From: Nephrocerus scutellatus
Taxonomy: Eukaryota > Arthropoda > Insecta > Diptera > Pipunculidae
Length of the DNA stretch: 64,000 nt
Direction of reading: 5' to 3'
Assembly: GCA_947095585.1 (NCBI GenBank)
Contig: OX352763.1
Location: 111,827,908-111,891,907 of the forward strand
Part shown: positions 47,775 to 59,583 of the stretch, in pieces
How the letters are laid out: the number at the start of each line of letters is the position of its first letter
Position numbering within the stretch: the first letter of the stretch is position 1
Made by a program: the position numbers and the translations under genes
Notes under the pieces: model-generated
Told to the model about the DNA's origin: nothing
Seen by the model: the letters and a program-made list of their open reading frames with translations, nothing else
The model's database searches: none

Positions 47775-48910
47775 AGTGATCTGGATATCTGTTTTTGGAT
47801 TATAAAAACCTACAAAGTCGGCATATTTGCGATGTTTTGTTGTGGTTTTAAAAATGTACACTTCAGCTAAGTTAAAACATGTGCTTGTGAATAAAATGTT
47901 TGTGTATCGCACCATAAATCATTATAACGATACTGGAAGCATAGCAAAACGCCATGGTGGTGGACCAAAACGCACTGCATCAACGCCGGATATCGGCCAA
48001 AATGGCTCGGAATCCGCCAGCATCCGAATCCGTAGCGACAGAAAAATTGCTCGTTCGAACGGATGTAGCATATATTGAAAGATCATCTTGGACCATGAAA
48101 TTCCAAAAAACGCATGGTCTCACCGATGCTCAAATAAAAGTTAGAGTGGAGTACAAAGGAGTTGTTACGGTTACACGAAAGTGGCGATTTGCCGAATTTG
48201 GTTTTCTCCGATGAGTCACCGTTCGTTATTGAGCAATATGTGAACAAGCAAAACGACCGGATTTACTTGCCCGGCCATTCTACTGAAAATTTGGACCAAT
48301 GGATTGCCACTCGAAACCAAGCGCCGCCGAAGGTGATGGTTTGGGCCGACGTAACGGCCGAAAGCCGTTCACCACTCGTTTTTTTGGACCGTGGCATCAA
48401 GAAAAATACTCAAATTTATCGGCATCAAGTGTTGGAGGGAGCGTTGAAGCCTTGGGTACAAAAACATTTCGACCGCAGAGCCATAAAGCGTCATAAGAGT
48501 CATAAAGCGCGCGTCAATCAAGATTGGCTGAGAAACAACGTTCCGCGGTTCATTTCCACTACCTAATGGCAACCAAATTCACCGGATGCAAATCCGCTAG
48601 ATTTCTCGGTTTGGGGTATTTTGAAGAGCAAGGTTGGGGAAAAAAATACCAAAGTGTCGATCATTTCAAGCAAGCGCTTCGCCGAGAGTGGGCCAAAATA
48701 CCGCAGAGCTACTTTCGTGCTGCATGCAATGGCTTTGTCGGCCGTTTGAAGGCCATAATCGCGGCTAAGGGTGGCCAGATCAAAAACTGCTAATACAATT
48801 CGAAAATTTAAATATTTGTGAACATTTTACACTTTGATTCAATAAAATTCATCAAAAAATAATTCTGTGGCGTTTTGTTTTGGTAACACTTCGTGTCATT
48901 CACCCTGTAT
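47775..48910 (+). mobile_element. Mariner-like (IS630/Tc1/mariner) transposase, near full length but broken
   Basis: In shifting frames: a DNA-binding part (NKMFVYRTINHYNDTGSIAK near 47896, then HGGGPKR) and the catalytic domain from 48162 with LPNLVFSDES, first Asp at 48210-48212. VNKQNDRIYLPG, PKVMVWADVTAESRSPLVFL and HQVLEGALKPWVQKHFDR follow. The conserved QQD segment with the second Asp is deleted (near 48480). Then come ARVNQDWLRNNVPRFISTT, SPDANPLDFSVW-like reading near 48587, and a C-terminus with REWAKIPQSYFRAA and RLKAIIAAKGG. The right terminus ends GTCATTCACCCTGTATA; the matching left terminal repeat is not visible. Confidence 0.75.
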
Positions 48911-49177
48911 ATATATTCCGCTTTGCTACTTACCTATTTCTCAAACATTGCTATGGAAATATGTGAGAAGTATCCGCGGTAATTGCGCTTCTATTCCGAT
49001 AATTGATTTACGTTCTAGCGAAACTAATTTTCTATACATTCATTTTGATAAACGGTTCGCTTGTTCTGACCGGACCTGACCTGATATTGAAAATTTATTC
49101 CAAAATGTTATAAACCAAACTACATACATAAATATTCACTTACCAATTTCTCTTATTCTTTGTTTTTTGCCTTCCAG

Positions 49178-49463
49178 TTGTCGTTGCAAACCAACAGATG
49201 CGATCTACCACCAATTTGCTCATCATTAATCTTGCCGTCTCCGATATTCTGTTCGTGATATTCTGTGTGCCATTCACAGCAACCGACTATGTGATGCCCG
49301 AATGGCCATTTGGAAATCTATGGTGTAAATTCGTCCAGTACATGATTGTGGTGACATGTCACTGTAGCGTTTACACGCTGGTTCTTATGTCGTTCGATCG
49401 ATTTCTAGCGGTTGTACATCCGGTGACGAGTATGTCGCTGCGTACCGAAAGGAATGCAATGTT
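49178..49463 (+). CDS. AstA-R1: Allatostatin A receptor, coding exon 2 (TM2-TM3)
   Basis: Joins exon 1 in phase: the G left by exon 1 plus TT gives Val, followed by VVANQQMRSTTNLLIINLAV. Contains TM2 (LAVSDILFVIFCVPF, with the conserved Asp), the WPFG motif and the TM3 disulfide Cys in NLWCKF. TM3 ends in DRF, the fly allatostatin A receptor version of DRY. Intracellular loop 2 has VVHPVTSMSLRTERN. The acceptor is CTTCCAG ending at 49177 and the donor is GTAAGC at 49464, leaving phase 2. The sequence is uninterrupted, with no damage, unlike everything around it. From memory of the Drosophila protein it resembles AstA-R1 more than AstA-R2. Confidence 0.9.
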
Positions 49464-49535
49464 GTAAGCGACTCCAATGACATGCAATGTGCAATATGCA
49501 ATTTTTTGTTTTCTTTTTTTTGTGTCCATTTGCAG

Positions 49536-49686
49536 AGCAATTTTCCTCGCCTGGATCTTAATTACAACAACTGCGATACCAGTCGCGTTGGCGCACACTG
49601 TGATGGTATACCAATATGAAGGACACAATTATACCGCTTGTGTTTTCTCACCGGATAAGGACATGTGGAGTTTAGTTGGATTTCAG
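49536..49686 (+). CDS. AstA-R1: Allatostatin A receptor, coding exon 3 (TM4 and ECL2)
   Basis: After a 72-bp intron (GTAAGC ... TTTGCAG, 49464-49535), the A at 49536 completes a Leu codon. The exon then encodes TM4 (AIFLAWILITTTAIPVALA) and extracellular loop 2 with an N-glycosylation site (HNYTAC). The Cys of that loop should pair with the TM3 Cys. It ends SLVGFQ at a CAG/GTAAGC donor, phase 0, just before TM5. No TM5 exon (a hydrophobic stretch with Pro) is found up to 64000, so intron 3 exceeds 14.3 kb. Confidence 0.9.
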
Positions 49687-50500
49687 GTAAGCGAAAGTCA
49701 CAACGGAGCAGTATTTTATATGGTTATCATTGTGGCTTCAGGTGTGCCATTTCACATGCGGGCATTCAAAGTAAATTGAGAGATGCTACCACATCGGCGA
49801 CAGCGTAGTTTGGTTTGGAGATTTAGAGGTTGTCACGCCTAGATAGGGTTTTGTTTGGTTTTCCCATTCGCCAGTCCGGCCCCTCTCAGAGCCTGATTTA
49901 TGTATCTTGTGATATTTACTAAACGAATGTTTCTCGAGAGGTTTCCTGTTGGCATATTATTTATGTTCCATATTGATAAAGCCCTTCTAGAACGAAATGA
50001 AATGAAATGAAATTAATGAGAAAAGTTATTGCGCTGAAACTCTGTTTAGCCTTTAATTGGCATGCTTATGTGTATGGTCGTATTTTATAATAAAAACAAA
50101 TTGTTTATGGCGTATGTTGCCATACAAAATTTCAAAAAATTTCTGTTTGGTGTGATGCAGCCGCTAAAGAAAGACCTTTTCTTTTTGACCTTTTTTGACA
50201 GTAAAACCGGATGTTTTCCATAGGACACCAAACGCTTTTCTATAAAATTATACACGATAGTGATTTCAGTATGAGATAGAGGTGAACAGTTGACCACTGG
50301 ACACACTGGAACACTTGATCATTTGATTATATGTCTGGAATGCTTGTGCTATATGCTTCGTAACAATATATTTGGTACTTTCACACTGGAGGGAAAAAGT
50401 TCTCTATGGAATGTTCTTCTGTAAATTGATTTCGTTGGCGAAATTATCAGTTTTCGTATATTGTACCTCTTAGTTCTATAACTACGAGTACATACAGCGT
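49687..50500. other. Start of receptor intron 3; (GAAAT)n at 49993-50012
   Basis: Donor GTAAGC at 49687. A pentameric GAAAT run after non-coding DNA could be the tail of a LINE 3' UTR, but no coding part precedes it. Otherwise nothing recognised. Confidence 0.5.
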
Positions 50501-50769
50501 AATATTCGGCGCGACAGACCATTGCAGTCCAAGGCCTAGCTTCTCGCAACCATTTGTGTTGAGCATGTATATTTTTGCACCCAAATGGAGGGGACCTACA
50601 ATTTATTGCCGGATCCGAAAGGCGAATGAAGAAGCTTTCTACTCTCGGACGTTTCTCAGACTTTCGTGAGAGGTGGAACACCGTAAAAAATACTTTAGGT
50701 GTTACTGAGATTCGAAACACGAACCTCCGGCTCAGAAAGCCATGCTCTTATCCACTGAGCCACGGCTCA
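50501..50769 (-). repeat. tRNA-derived SINE, near full length
   Basis: Minus strand: head GAGCCGTGGCTCAGTGGATA (A box near 50755-50765), B-box region GTTTCGAATCTC (near 50708), the shared body, and the end GGTCTGTCGCGCCGAATATT near 50502. It joins the RTE relic at 50770 without a visible target duplication. Confidence 0.85.
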
Positions 50770-51985
50770 GATTTCGTGCCGCCCGCTCGATCTGGATGAA
50801 AGCTTCCTATAAAGCTCTTGGATTTCTACCAGCGATGTCAATGTCGTCTGCGTAAGCCAGTATTTGAATGGACTTATAGTTATTTCAGAGTCTCGGATCA
50901 CTTTCTCCAACGCCATGGTAAAGAGGACGCAGGCCAGTCCATCCCCTTGTCGAAGCACGCGATGTCAACCTACATAGTCGTGCTAGTTTATTTGATTTGC
51001 CGAATTCACTCATGGCTTTATAAAGTTCTACTCTGGCCATGCTATCATAGGTGGCCTTAAAGTCCTTAAAAAGATGGTGTAGTGAGTTTTGAAACTCGAA
51101 ACATTTTTCATCAGTTGATTTGGGTGGAATGAAGCCACGCTGGTATGGACCAATGATGACTTTAGCGTATGGGGGTATTCTGTCTTAAATAATAGAAGAG
51201 AAAATCTTATACGCGGTACTGAACAATGTATACCAAGTTAATTGGTGCATGTGATATCTCCTTTCTTATGTATGAGGCACAGGATCCTTCTTAGCCAGTC
51301 TTCTGGCATCGTTTCTTCCTCCAATAGTTGCACATAGTTACAGCAGCATAGTGTGGTCTTCGGTCATTGGTGACACCTCCAATTCCTCAGTTAGCTGGCC
51401 ATTAAGCAACTAAGATGTTTTGATATCGGCTATCAGATTACCCTCTTTGTCTTTGCAGTATGTGCAACGCGTTGTATATTACGCCATACCGCGGATTCTT
51501 TGGTAGAACTTCCGCGTCTGGTGCAGTCCTCGCTCTCTGTAATGCTCTAGGTCACGTACGAGATTCTTCTCCCAGGCTGCTTTCTTTCGCCGGTGAACTG
51601 TTTCTTCATATATTCTCAGGTCTTTATATTCATATTTGCGTACCTGCGTTCGCACGTTCAGCTCGCTAGCTTACATTCGTTATCAAACCAGTCGTTCCGA
51701 TCTCTACTACTACTGCCTAATATGGAGTCAGCAGTACTAATGGCAGTATTCTTAAGGCGTGTCCATTTCTCTTCTACGCCCGACATCTCAGGCGCAGGAC
51801 TTACCCTACCTGCATTAAGGACGACTCCTATCGCTTGACCGTAGTTGTTCCTGGTCTCTTTGTTGCAAAGGGCAGCCGTGTTGACAAGAATCTGATTCGC
51901 GGACGCAGTCTTTCGTGATGATGGAATCCGTGCTCGGAGCACCATACCAACAAGTAAGTGGTCCGAGTCGACCCGGTTTTTGTGA
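50770..51985 (-). mobile_element. RTE-like LINE copy 3: endonuclease end to RT palm
   Basis: Minus strand: SDHLLVGMVLRARIPSS (endonuclease end, near 51960), then a linker with WFDNECKLAS and charged helices near 51470-51640. RT pieces follow, including GIPPYAKVIIGPYQRGFI-like reading near 51125-51185 and LRQGDGLACVLFTMALEKVI near 50900-50955. The YADD box is at 50843-50854, followed by a FIQIERAARN reading. It continues the same family as 4741-6420 and supplies the YADD box that copy 1 lacks. It stops at the SINE; the C-terminus is absent. Confidence 0.72.
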
Positions 51986-52345
51986 ATGTACATGATTGCA
52001 AATGTAGTTTATTTTTAAAAGGTGACTCAATACATATGAGTATGGTTAGTTGTAAATAAGGGAAGTTGCCACAAGTTTCTGGATATTTCTCTCTATATGA
52101 TTGGAAGTTTCTTGAAACTTTTCAATTAGTATAAAAAGTGGCGTTTGCTGAAGAGCATTGTTTAGAATTCAATCAGTCAAGTTGTAAAAGTTCTTGTAAA
52201 GAAATACTGCTACCACCTAAGGGAATTATAGTGAAATACAAGTGTTGTTGTAATAAATGTTTTTGTGTACATTTTTAAGTTATCACCAATATAAATTGTT
52301 GACTTGTATTATTTTTTACGGTTTGTTTATTAAAGTTGTAATTTA
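51986..52345 (+). mobile_element. LTR fragment, subfamily a
   Basis: Aligns with 22610-22960 of the LTR: GATTGGAAGTTTCTTGAAAC, CAAGTTGTAAAAGTTCTTG, GCTACCACCTAAGGGAATTA and CACCAATATAAATTGTTGAC. Neither LTR end is present. It joins the RTE copy at about 51985. Confidence 0.7.
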
Positions 52346-53729
52346 ATAAAATTTAAGAGAAATGTACTCATCAAATAAGTAAGAAATGAAGCTTTTGAAA
52401 TAAATGTTTTTGCCGTCCACTTCGACAATACTCCAACAGATGGTGATGGCTTAGCTATTCTATTAAAATCACGACACCAAAAGGAGAAGGGTACTCGTAC
52501 AGAGATTTAAGTTAAAGGTGCAGAATATATACCAGTACTTACATATGGATCCGAGACTTGGTAGCTTAGCCAAAAGCTCTCTGAATAACTTACTGAAAAT
52601 TGTTGGTTTGGTTAGTAAAGAAGGATGATTAAGTAAGGTCCCAAATTTATCGATTACCCGTGAAGAATTGGGCATCTCTGTGATCAGTTTGTGGCTATTT
52701 TTGTGCTTGGACTTGGAACTGCATCGCATTGAATCAAGCACTATTCAGGATACTCTCTAATGATAGACTACGAGCGCCACCACGATGTCGACATATGGGA
52801 ATGTTGAACAATAAAAGCGTAGAAGTACCAATTTAAAATTACTACTATTTTTATAGCAGGGAGGTATTTTTCAATCCACCCTCGTACAATTAATTTAATG
52901 AAACGAACACAAAATTTATTCAGTCTGTCAAAATTAACCTTAAATGCCATTAATTTTTTAATCTGCAGTTATTTACACTGATTGATTGCAGTAAGAGTGT
53001 TACACTCATATCCTGGTAAAATGTTTACTCATACAGTTAGTTACCAGTAAAATAAATTGATGTTCCATTTAATTATTTAATTAATCGAACCAATTTAAAT
53101 ATGAAACATTTCACCACATTCCATCATCATTCGTTTCTGTATGAATTCTGTGTCAATTAAGCGATCATCCGAAAAATATCCCTTTTAAAAGACTGTATTA
53201 ATGGCATGAATAATGTTTGAGTGGCCAGATGAATCAAATGACCCACTATTTGATCAATTAAAACGAAACCGTCTATGTAAATAAAATTCTGCCTGACAAA
53301 GTTTTTCCATTAAGAGGCAATTACATTAGTGGTCGCTCATGCGTGTATCACTCATTTAAATGTGTTATACCGGGTGGTCAATGAATTCTGCAACAACGAA
53401 AATATCGAATAACGTTTTGTTATAATTTAATTCGCATTTGTTAACTTATTACTTATTTTTGAAAATAATAGATTTTAAATGGCCTCCAAATTCGTACATG
53501 CTGTACATCTAATCAACTAAAAGGATTGTGCGGCGAACCCCAATAATTTTTTGCTGTGTTTAGCACATTATTGTTTTGCCTTGTACACCTCAGCTTTGGA
53601 TCGTTTTTCACACGGTGACACGCCCTGGGTGCAGTTTCCTTTCCTTTCGGGGCAGCAGACGTCTATAGCGACATTGTGCGATTGAAGCTCGCGGTCTCTT
53701 CAACCATACGAAGTCAAACAGCGAGATAG
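52346..53729. other. Mostly unrecognised; small LINE and TIR-like traces
   Basis: Near 52517-52558 the frame AEYIPVLTYGSETW is a short RT C-terminal remnant like that of the RTE copies. Near 53369-53381 GTTATACCGGGTG equals the TIR-like string at 15383. The remainder is AT-rich. Confidence 0.4.
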
Positions 53730-55900
53730 CCAGCTGTAGCAGCACTGAAAGACCCAGATGTAAAACTGCAATTTGTATCCCTCATACAACAGTCACTTTC
53801 TGAGATAGAACCCCAAACCTTAGAGTCTAAGTGGGAGAAAACAGTGAATACGTATAAGGAAGCAGCCTCAACTATTTCAGGTTATTCCGACAAAACTAGA
53901 AAAGAGTGGATACAAGATAGCACATGAAACACCATCCGTGAGCGCCAATCAATAACATCAGAGTTCAACGCAGCCTTGGGTGCTGAGCGAAGTGAATTAG
54001 CGCGGAAGTAAAGGGATCTGGACCGCCAAGTCGGCGAGTTCACGAGCGTGGCTAAGCGAGCTGGCTACACTAGCACAGTAGACAATACAGCACAGTCTAC
54101 CAACTCACTCGTAAGCTCGATGTTGATCCTCATAGAGGAACAACAACAACAACAAACCCCTTGGACGGAAAATTTTTGGAATCCTTTGAATTGTACTTCG
54201 CCAGGCATGTCCATCATTCCACATATCCACATATCCACCCAAAACAGGCTACTTGACACCAGCATCGCTACTCCTTCTTTGGATTAGATAAGGACAACAA
54301 TTCCTTCACTACAACCAGGTAAAAGCGGAGGTAATGACAACATCTACACAGAACTACTTCAAGCCGATGTCAAGTTAACTACGCGAATACTGCACGCGAT
54401 ATATCAAGGTAATTGGTAATCTAAAACCATTTCACCTTCGTTAAATGAATTGACAAGCTCCCCAAGAAAGGTAATCTGAGCTATTGCGAAAACTGAAGAG
54501 GAAACACCCTGTTGAATATCATAAACAAATTGATCTCTTTAATAATAGCTAGGTGCTTACAGAATGCTTTAGAGCAAATTCTGAGGAGGATTTCGCCCAA
54601 TTGTCAAATAAACACCCTGCGTACAATCCTTGAACAGTCAGTTGAGTATCGCTCTTCTCTGTATATGGTCTTTGCAGATCTTGCACGTGCTTTTGACTTT
54701 GGGACGAAACATTGTGGCGAATTTTGTGTAGTTATGTAGTTCCAGAAAACTTCATCAACATCATCAAGTAGGTGAACTGCGACTCAACATGCCATGTGAT
54801 TTAAAATAGCCATCTTGGCTCTCCTTTTAACACCTACTCGGGAGTCAAGCAAGGTTGTACTCTCTCGCCATTGCTCTTCATAATTGTCTTTAATTAGGTG
54901 ATTAAAAAAGTAACCCGTATTCCATCTGGTTTGCCATGAAATGTTTTTCAACGCATAGAAGATTTGGAATATGCTGGCGATGATATCTGTCTTCTATAAC
55001 ATCCATTAGGTGACATGGAGCGAAAATTAAACTCACTAGAGTTTCACGCTAACCAAAATGGTGTCAAAAACGAAACTATTACGCATCAACGCTAATAGTG
55101 AAGCATATGATCTCTCGATTGACGGACACCAGCTAGAGGAAGTCGATCAGTTTTGTTATTTGGGCAGCTGGTTTTCAAAAAATGGTGGCGCTGATTCGGA
55201 TATGTGCTCTCGTGTGAACAAGGCGCGACCCTCATATCGCCTTTAGTATGTTACATTATATCTTATCTGGAACTCCTCAAAAATCTCCCGTAACCTGAAG
55301 CTAACGATCTTCAGATCTAACTCGTCTGTGATACACCGATATGTTCATGAACAGATTCACCATCATTATCATCATTTCGAAGAAAAGGACGAGTAGTTGA
55401 ACAATGCACCATTGTAACAAAGTGTCAAAGTGACAGATTGCAAAGAATCAAGTAAAGTTAAAATTTTGTATTAAACTCAAGTAACGTTAGTTCTCTCAGT
55501 ACTCTTGTATGTATGTGAAACTTGGAAAGTCACAGAGTCACATCCAAGTATTCGTCAACAAGTGTTTAAAGTGAATACTGAGAATAAAATGGCCGGACAT
55601 TATCAAGATTTGTGGAGAGTTACGCAGCAGTAAGCAATCGCGGTCACCATCAGATGACGGAAATGGAGCTGGATTGGCCACACTTTGAGAAAACCAGCAG
55701 ACGATATCACGAAACAAGCGCTAGACTGGATTGCACAAGAAAGCCGCTGAGTTGGTTGTCCTAGTAGGACATGAAATAGGACAATAGAAAAGAAAACAAT
55801 ATCTTAGTGGACAGAATGGAGTCTCTTGAAACTTCAGGCGAAAAATCGAGTTCGTTGGCGGGCGTTTGAAAAAGCTCTATGCTCCCCCGCGGAGTAATGG
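53730..55900 (+). mobile_element. LINE-B copy 3: linker, RT and 3' end
   Basis: The longest LINE-B copy. Linker near 53757-54010 (VKLQFVSLIQQSLSEIEPQT, WEKTVNTYKEAASTI, KTRKEWIQD). RT pieces from 54512 (SLYMVFADLARAFDF near 54657; YSGVKQGCTLSPLLF near 54837). The YADD box is altered to Tyr-Ala-Gly-Asp-Asp near 54971. ANSEAYDLSIDGHQLEEVDQ and FCYLGSWFSKNGG follow (55058-55246), then the C-terminal region near 55540-55720 as in copy 1. A roughly 165-bp insert interrupts it at 55320. Frameshifts throughout; no endonuclease is visible. Confidence 0.75.
55320..55485. repeat. Short insertion inside LINE-B copy 3
   Basis: LINE-B copy 1 reads AGATCTAACGTTCTCTCAG at 16149; here AGATCTAAC is separated from GTTCTCTCAG-like sequence by about 165 bases. 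The flanks repeat TAAC (55316-55319, and TAACGTTAG near 55482). I see no clear terminal inverted repeats or coding potential. Confidence 0.5.
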
Positions 55901-57659
55901 AAGCAGAAGAGAGTAGAGAGATTGTGCGGCTAAAGAAGGAATCTCTACGTCCGAAGATAGGCCCAATAGTAGATTCGTGGGCTGGAGGTGAGTCACGGGT
56001 ATTGAGGATGGGTTGGAAGATGGGCGGGATGCATCTTGATATTCCCTTTGAACATCGACTGTTGAAAGGCGATGACAAAGGCGAATAAGCATAATTCTGA
56101 TTTTATCATCACAATATTCATTTTTTATAAATTTTTTAATCAGCAATCAGCAAATAGAAAAAAATTATATTAAAAACATGGAAAGTTCTGTAATTTGTAA
56201 TTTTGTAGCACAACTCGTTCGATTATACCCTGTAGTTTAATTGCATTATTAGTATGCAGTACTTAGTATAAAATAATTCTTTTTATAAAACTAGTAATTT
56301 GCAGGTTGTTGGATTTGCTTTTGATATGGTTGTAGACAGCTTAAACTGGCAATTATTAATGTCAATTTCACTTTTGATTTAATTTGTATTGAAGTACCAC
56401 ATTTCTCTCCAACATTAAACGGTTACTTTATATTAGATTGATTGATTGCATAGTAAATTCAATGCTCTCCAGTGGGAAAGACATCAATTTTGTAAATGAA
56501 AGCTTCACTATTATGCCCTTAGGATGAAGCACTGTAATTCATAGAGAGCAGGTGGTATATACTCGTAACTCGTGTAGAGAAAACAAATCTCCAATGTAAA
56601 GGCAAAAACAATCAATAACATAATTGCACAATAACAAGAATATAAATTACACGAGCAATTAATGGAAATTGAAATCTGTTCCCATCGAAGTGTATCCTGC
56701 TGTGGAATCAATATAATTCCAAGTTCCAAGTAATCCCCTCGAGAAAAAGGTACATTCTGTTGTTGTTTTTTGGCGCTCTGTAACAACAATATCTTGCTAA
56801 ATAACACAACGCATTAACAACACACAAATAGAAGATAAATGTTCTCGCTTTGCTATTAGTGAACGGGTATAATTAACTGTCGCATAGACTATCAGAATAT
56901 AAGATGAAAAGGAATACTCTAGAGAATTAACCAATTGATGTAGTTTTACTTTCGCATGGCCTAAGCGAAACATTTTGTTGCGACAACGAGAGATTTCGTT
57001 AGTCCTCTTGGGTAAACTGGATACGATTTATAACATTGTGCAGGGATTTCCAGTAAGGCCAGTAGATCCTTAAAAGAAAGTTGTATGTAAGGCATCAAGT
57101 TAATATTTAAGTATACATTTGATGCATTATCATATAGATAACGAAATATATATCAAGTTAAGTATTGATGAAATAATGGTTTCCTGGTTATTTCAATATT
57201 TACAAATAACAAAAGTTGTCTTGATAGTATTCAATTGCCCATGGTTTGTTGTTACACATGTACGAGTATCAAAGTTATTTTCAATTCAATGACGCCGTAT
57301 TTTTCCATTAGGGTTTATCAGATATGCGTAAAGCTACCTGCGGTTTGTTTTTGGTGTTTCAACTCGTCTATAATTGCCATTAAATTCTGGAAAATTACAC
57401 GCTTAACAACGTTTGCAAATTTAAAAAAAAATGCATCAAATTTCGCGTTCGGTTACAGCAACTTTACAGGCGTTAAATCTTACTTTTGTTTTACCTTTTC
57501 ACTCCTTTGAAATTTAAACCAAAACACGCACACAAAAAAATCCAGGTAGTCCCGATAATGTTTCTGCTGCAGTCGCGAGTGTAAGTTAGGTAACAAATTT
57601 CTTAATTTCAGGAATTGGGCATCTCTGTGACCAGTTCGCGGGGAATTTTGCGCAAATAC
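55901..57659. other. No recognisable gene
   Basis: AT-rich intron sequence; frames near 56511-56807 and 57235-57510 have no domain. Confidence 0.45.
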
Positions 57660-57895
57660 TTTCGTTTGCATCAGTATAAGATCGCTTTAACCAAATAACT
57701 GAAGCAAACCGACCATCAGCTGCGATGTAATTTCAGTAATTGGGCCCTAAAGGTGTGCGACAACGATCTCGAATTTCATCGCAAAATCTTTCCCAGCGAT
57801 AAAGCCCATTACTGGTGCAACGGCCTCGATAATGAGAAAAAAAATATCGCACTTAGGTGTGTCAGTAACGTCAATCCATTCACGAAATGCCATTA

Positions 57896-58180
57896 AAAAT
57901 AATATTAATATTTGGCGCGACAGACCGTTGCGGTCAAGGCGTAGCTTCTCGCGATCATTCATGTTGTGCGTGTCATATTTTTGCACACAAACGGAAGAAA
58001 CCTACAATTTAATGCTGTATCCAAAAGAATCTGTCCGTGACAATTATTACTCTCGGATGATTGTCAGACATTCGCGAGAGGTGGGAACGTAAAAAAGATT
58101 TTCGGTGTTTCTGAGATTCGAACCTCGTACCTCCTGCTCAAAAGTCCAACGCATTCACCACTAAAGCTACGGCGCCCACT
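57896..58180 (-). repeat. tRNA-derived SINE, first of an adjacent pair
   Basis: Minus strand head GGGCGCCGTAGCTTTAGTGG, B-box region GGTTCGAATCTC (near 58114), body and ATT-type tail near 57896-57910. Flanked by a near-perfect 16-bp repeat: TCACGAAATGCCATTA (57880-57895) and TCACAAAATGCCATTA (58181-58196), which is transposase coding sequence. Confidence 0.85.
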
Positions 58181-58196
58181 CACAAAATGCCATTAA

Positions 58197-58469
58197 TAAT
58201 AAAATTAATAATATTCGGCGCGACAGACCGTTGCGGTCCAAGACCTAGCTTCTCGCGACCATTTGTGTTGAGAATGTATATTTTTGCACACAAATACAAT
58301 TTAATCCCGTATTCGAACGTCAAATTGAGAAGCTTCCTTGACAAGTTATGTTTGTCAGACATTTGCGAGAGGTGGGACCGTGAAAAATACTTTTGGTGTT
58401 TTCTTGGATTCGAACTACGAACCCCCTGCTTAAAAATGCATGCACTAACCACTGAGCCACGGCACCCAC
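58197..58469 (-). repeat. tRNA-derived SINE, second of the pair
   Basis: Minus strand head GGTGCCGTGGCTCAGTGGTT, B-box region AGTTCGAATCC (near 58407) and end GGTCTGTCGCGCCGAATATT followed by an ATT-rich tail at 58197-58215. It starts immediately after the right target repeat of the first SINE, in the same orientation. A body segment near 58295 is shortened. Confidence 0.85.
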
Positions 58470-58619
58470 AACCATTGCACCGCCTAATTTAACTGGTATG
58501 TGTGGTTTTATGCTGGAGGGATCATTGGCCTATACTTATTCTACAATGATGCTGGGAACGCAGTAACAGTCAGGTCTGAGTTAAAGACGGTTTGGAATTG
58601 AATCATACATATTATAAAT

Positions 58620-58930
58620 AACTAGACGTCCATGCATATCGGATAGCTTCGATTAAGGCGTAGTTATCTTGAAATTCTATACCGGCTTCATTAAATTTTC
58701 GAGATAGATAGGCTCAAATGTTTTCCATGGCGTTTTCCCACTGAATACAGCCTCTGGCTATCCTGAGAGTGTGGATGGGTGCGTTGTCCTGTTGGAAAAT
58801 CTATGGTAAAGGTCCCAGAAAACAATTATATGCAGATATTTTAACTCATGTGTCGTGTCCACAATCAACCGGACGAATAAATGATCGTCAATTTGCCATG
58901 AAAAGCGAGATTGACATAATACACTAAAAA
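58620..58930 (-). mobile_element. Tc1-like transposase relic, opposite strand
   Basis: Minus strand: FQQDNAPIHTLRIARG (58755-58800), the block that carries the second catalytic Asp. SRKFNEAGIEFQDNYALIEA and IRYAWT follow (58625-58700) and fit the C-terminal part. The SPDLNPIE-type segment between is deleted. Upstream frames to about 58930 are weak. Confidence 0.55.
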
Positions 58931-59583
58931 TGAGATTCTTCATTCCACTCGCACTTGGTATATAATCGCACAATTCATCGAATCCACCAAAAAATTGTCA
59001 CATAAATCTTTCAACTATTGTCACGAGACACAAGCTGATAAGTAGAAAAATGTCCTCACTCTCCCTAGATACCCATTATCTTTCCACTTGTATTTCCGTT
59101 AGGGAGAAAAAAATACAAATAGAAAAACTTTACAAAATTAGAATCGAGTTCTTCCAATGCGATGTAGACGTTGAATGCAACAAAAATGTAATCAACTAAC
59201 ATTTTCGCGCAAGATAGGAATTAAGCGTTATTATGATTAGATTCATTCCGGAATTACTGCAATCACCCATCCCATCTGCACATAATAGTGCTACTGCTAA
59301 AGGTTTACGCGTGTGCGAAATGGCGGTAATAATCACACTAATTGTCGTCGCCGAGCCACGTTAACGGACTGCTGGGTAATAATCGTGAACATCTTTTGGC
59401 CCTTTGAACTCAAGAAACTATTTGATATCCTAAGAGCCTAGCGAACGAATGTGGTTACATTTTCTGGCTTTCTAACAAAGTTGATAAGACAGCAGTATCT
59501 TTTAGAAAGTTGAAATTGTTTTACTATTTACCAACAACACCGCGTCAATTACCCTGTCGGGGCAATAAACGGTTTAATGATAC
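58931..59583. other. No recognisable gene
   Basis: No domain-bearing frame or repeat match seen. Confidence 0.4.

Larger units (their letters stand above)
57660..58605 (+). mobile_element. Tc1/mariner-type transposase split by two SINEs
   Basis: Left part (about 57725-57895): SNWALKVCDNDLEFHRKI and SDKAHYWCNGLDNEKKN, with the first catalytic Asp in the SDKAH stretch (normally SDEAHF). It reaches IHEMPL at the SINE junction. Right part (about 58478-58605): PNLTVWCGF in shifting frame, then GGIIGLYLFYNDAGNAVTV. The two parts are consecutive in this transposase family, so the SINEs (57896-58180 and 58197-58469) interrupt one reading frame. The later catalytic residues are missing. Confidence 0.65.

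Noticed and set aside
49687..49779. Read-through extension of receptor exon 3
   Set aside because: After CAG/GTAAGC the frame does not encode a TM5-like segment and stops at 49777-49779; a normal donor site explains the exon end better.
51592..51838. Plus-strand ORFs over RTE copy 3
   Set aside because: They are antisense shadows of the LINE coding strand.
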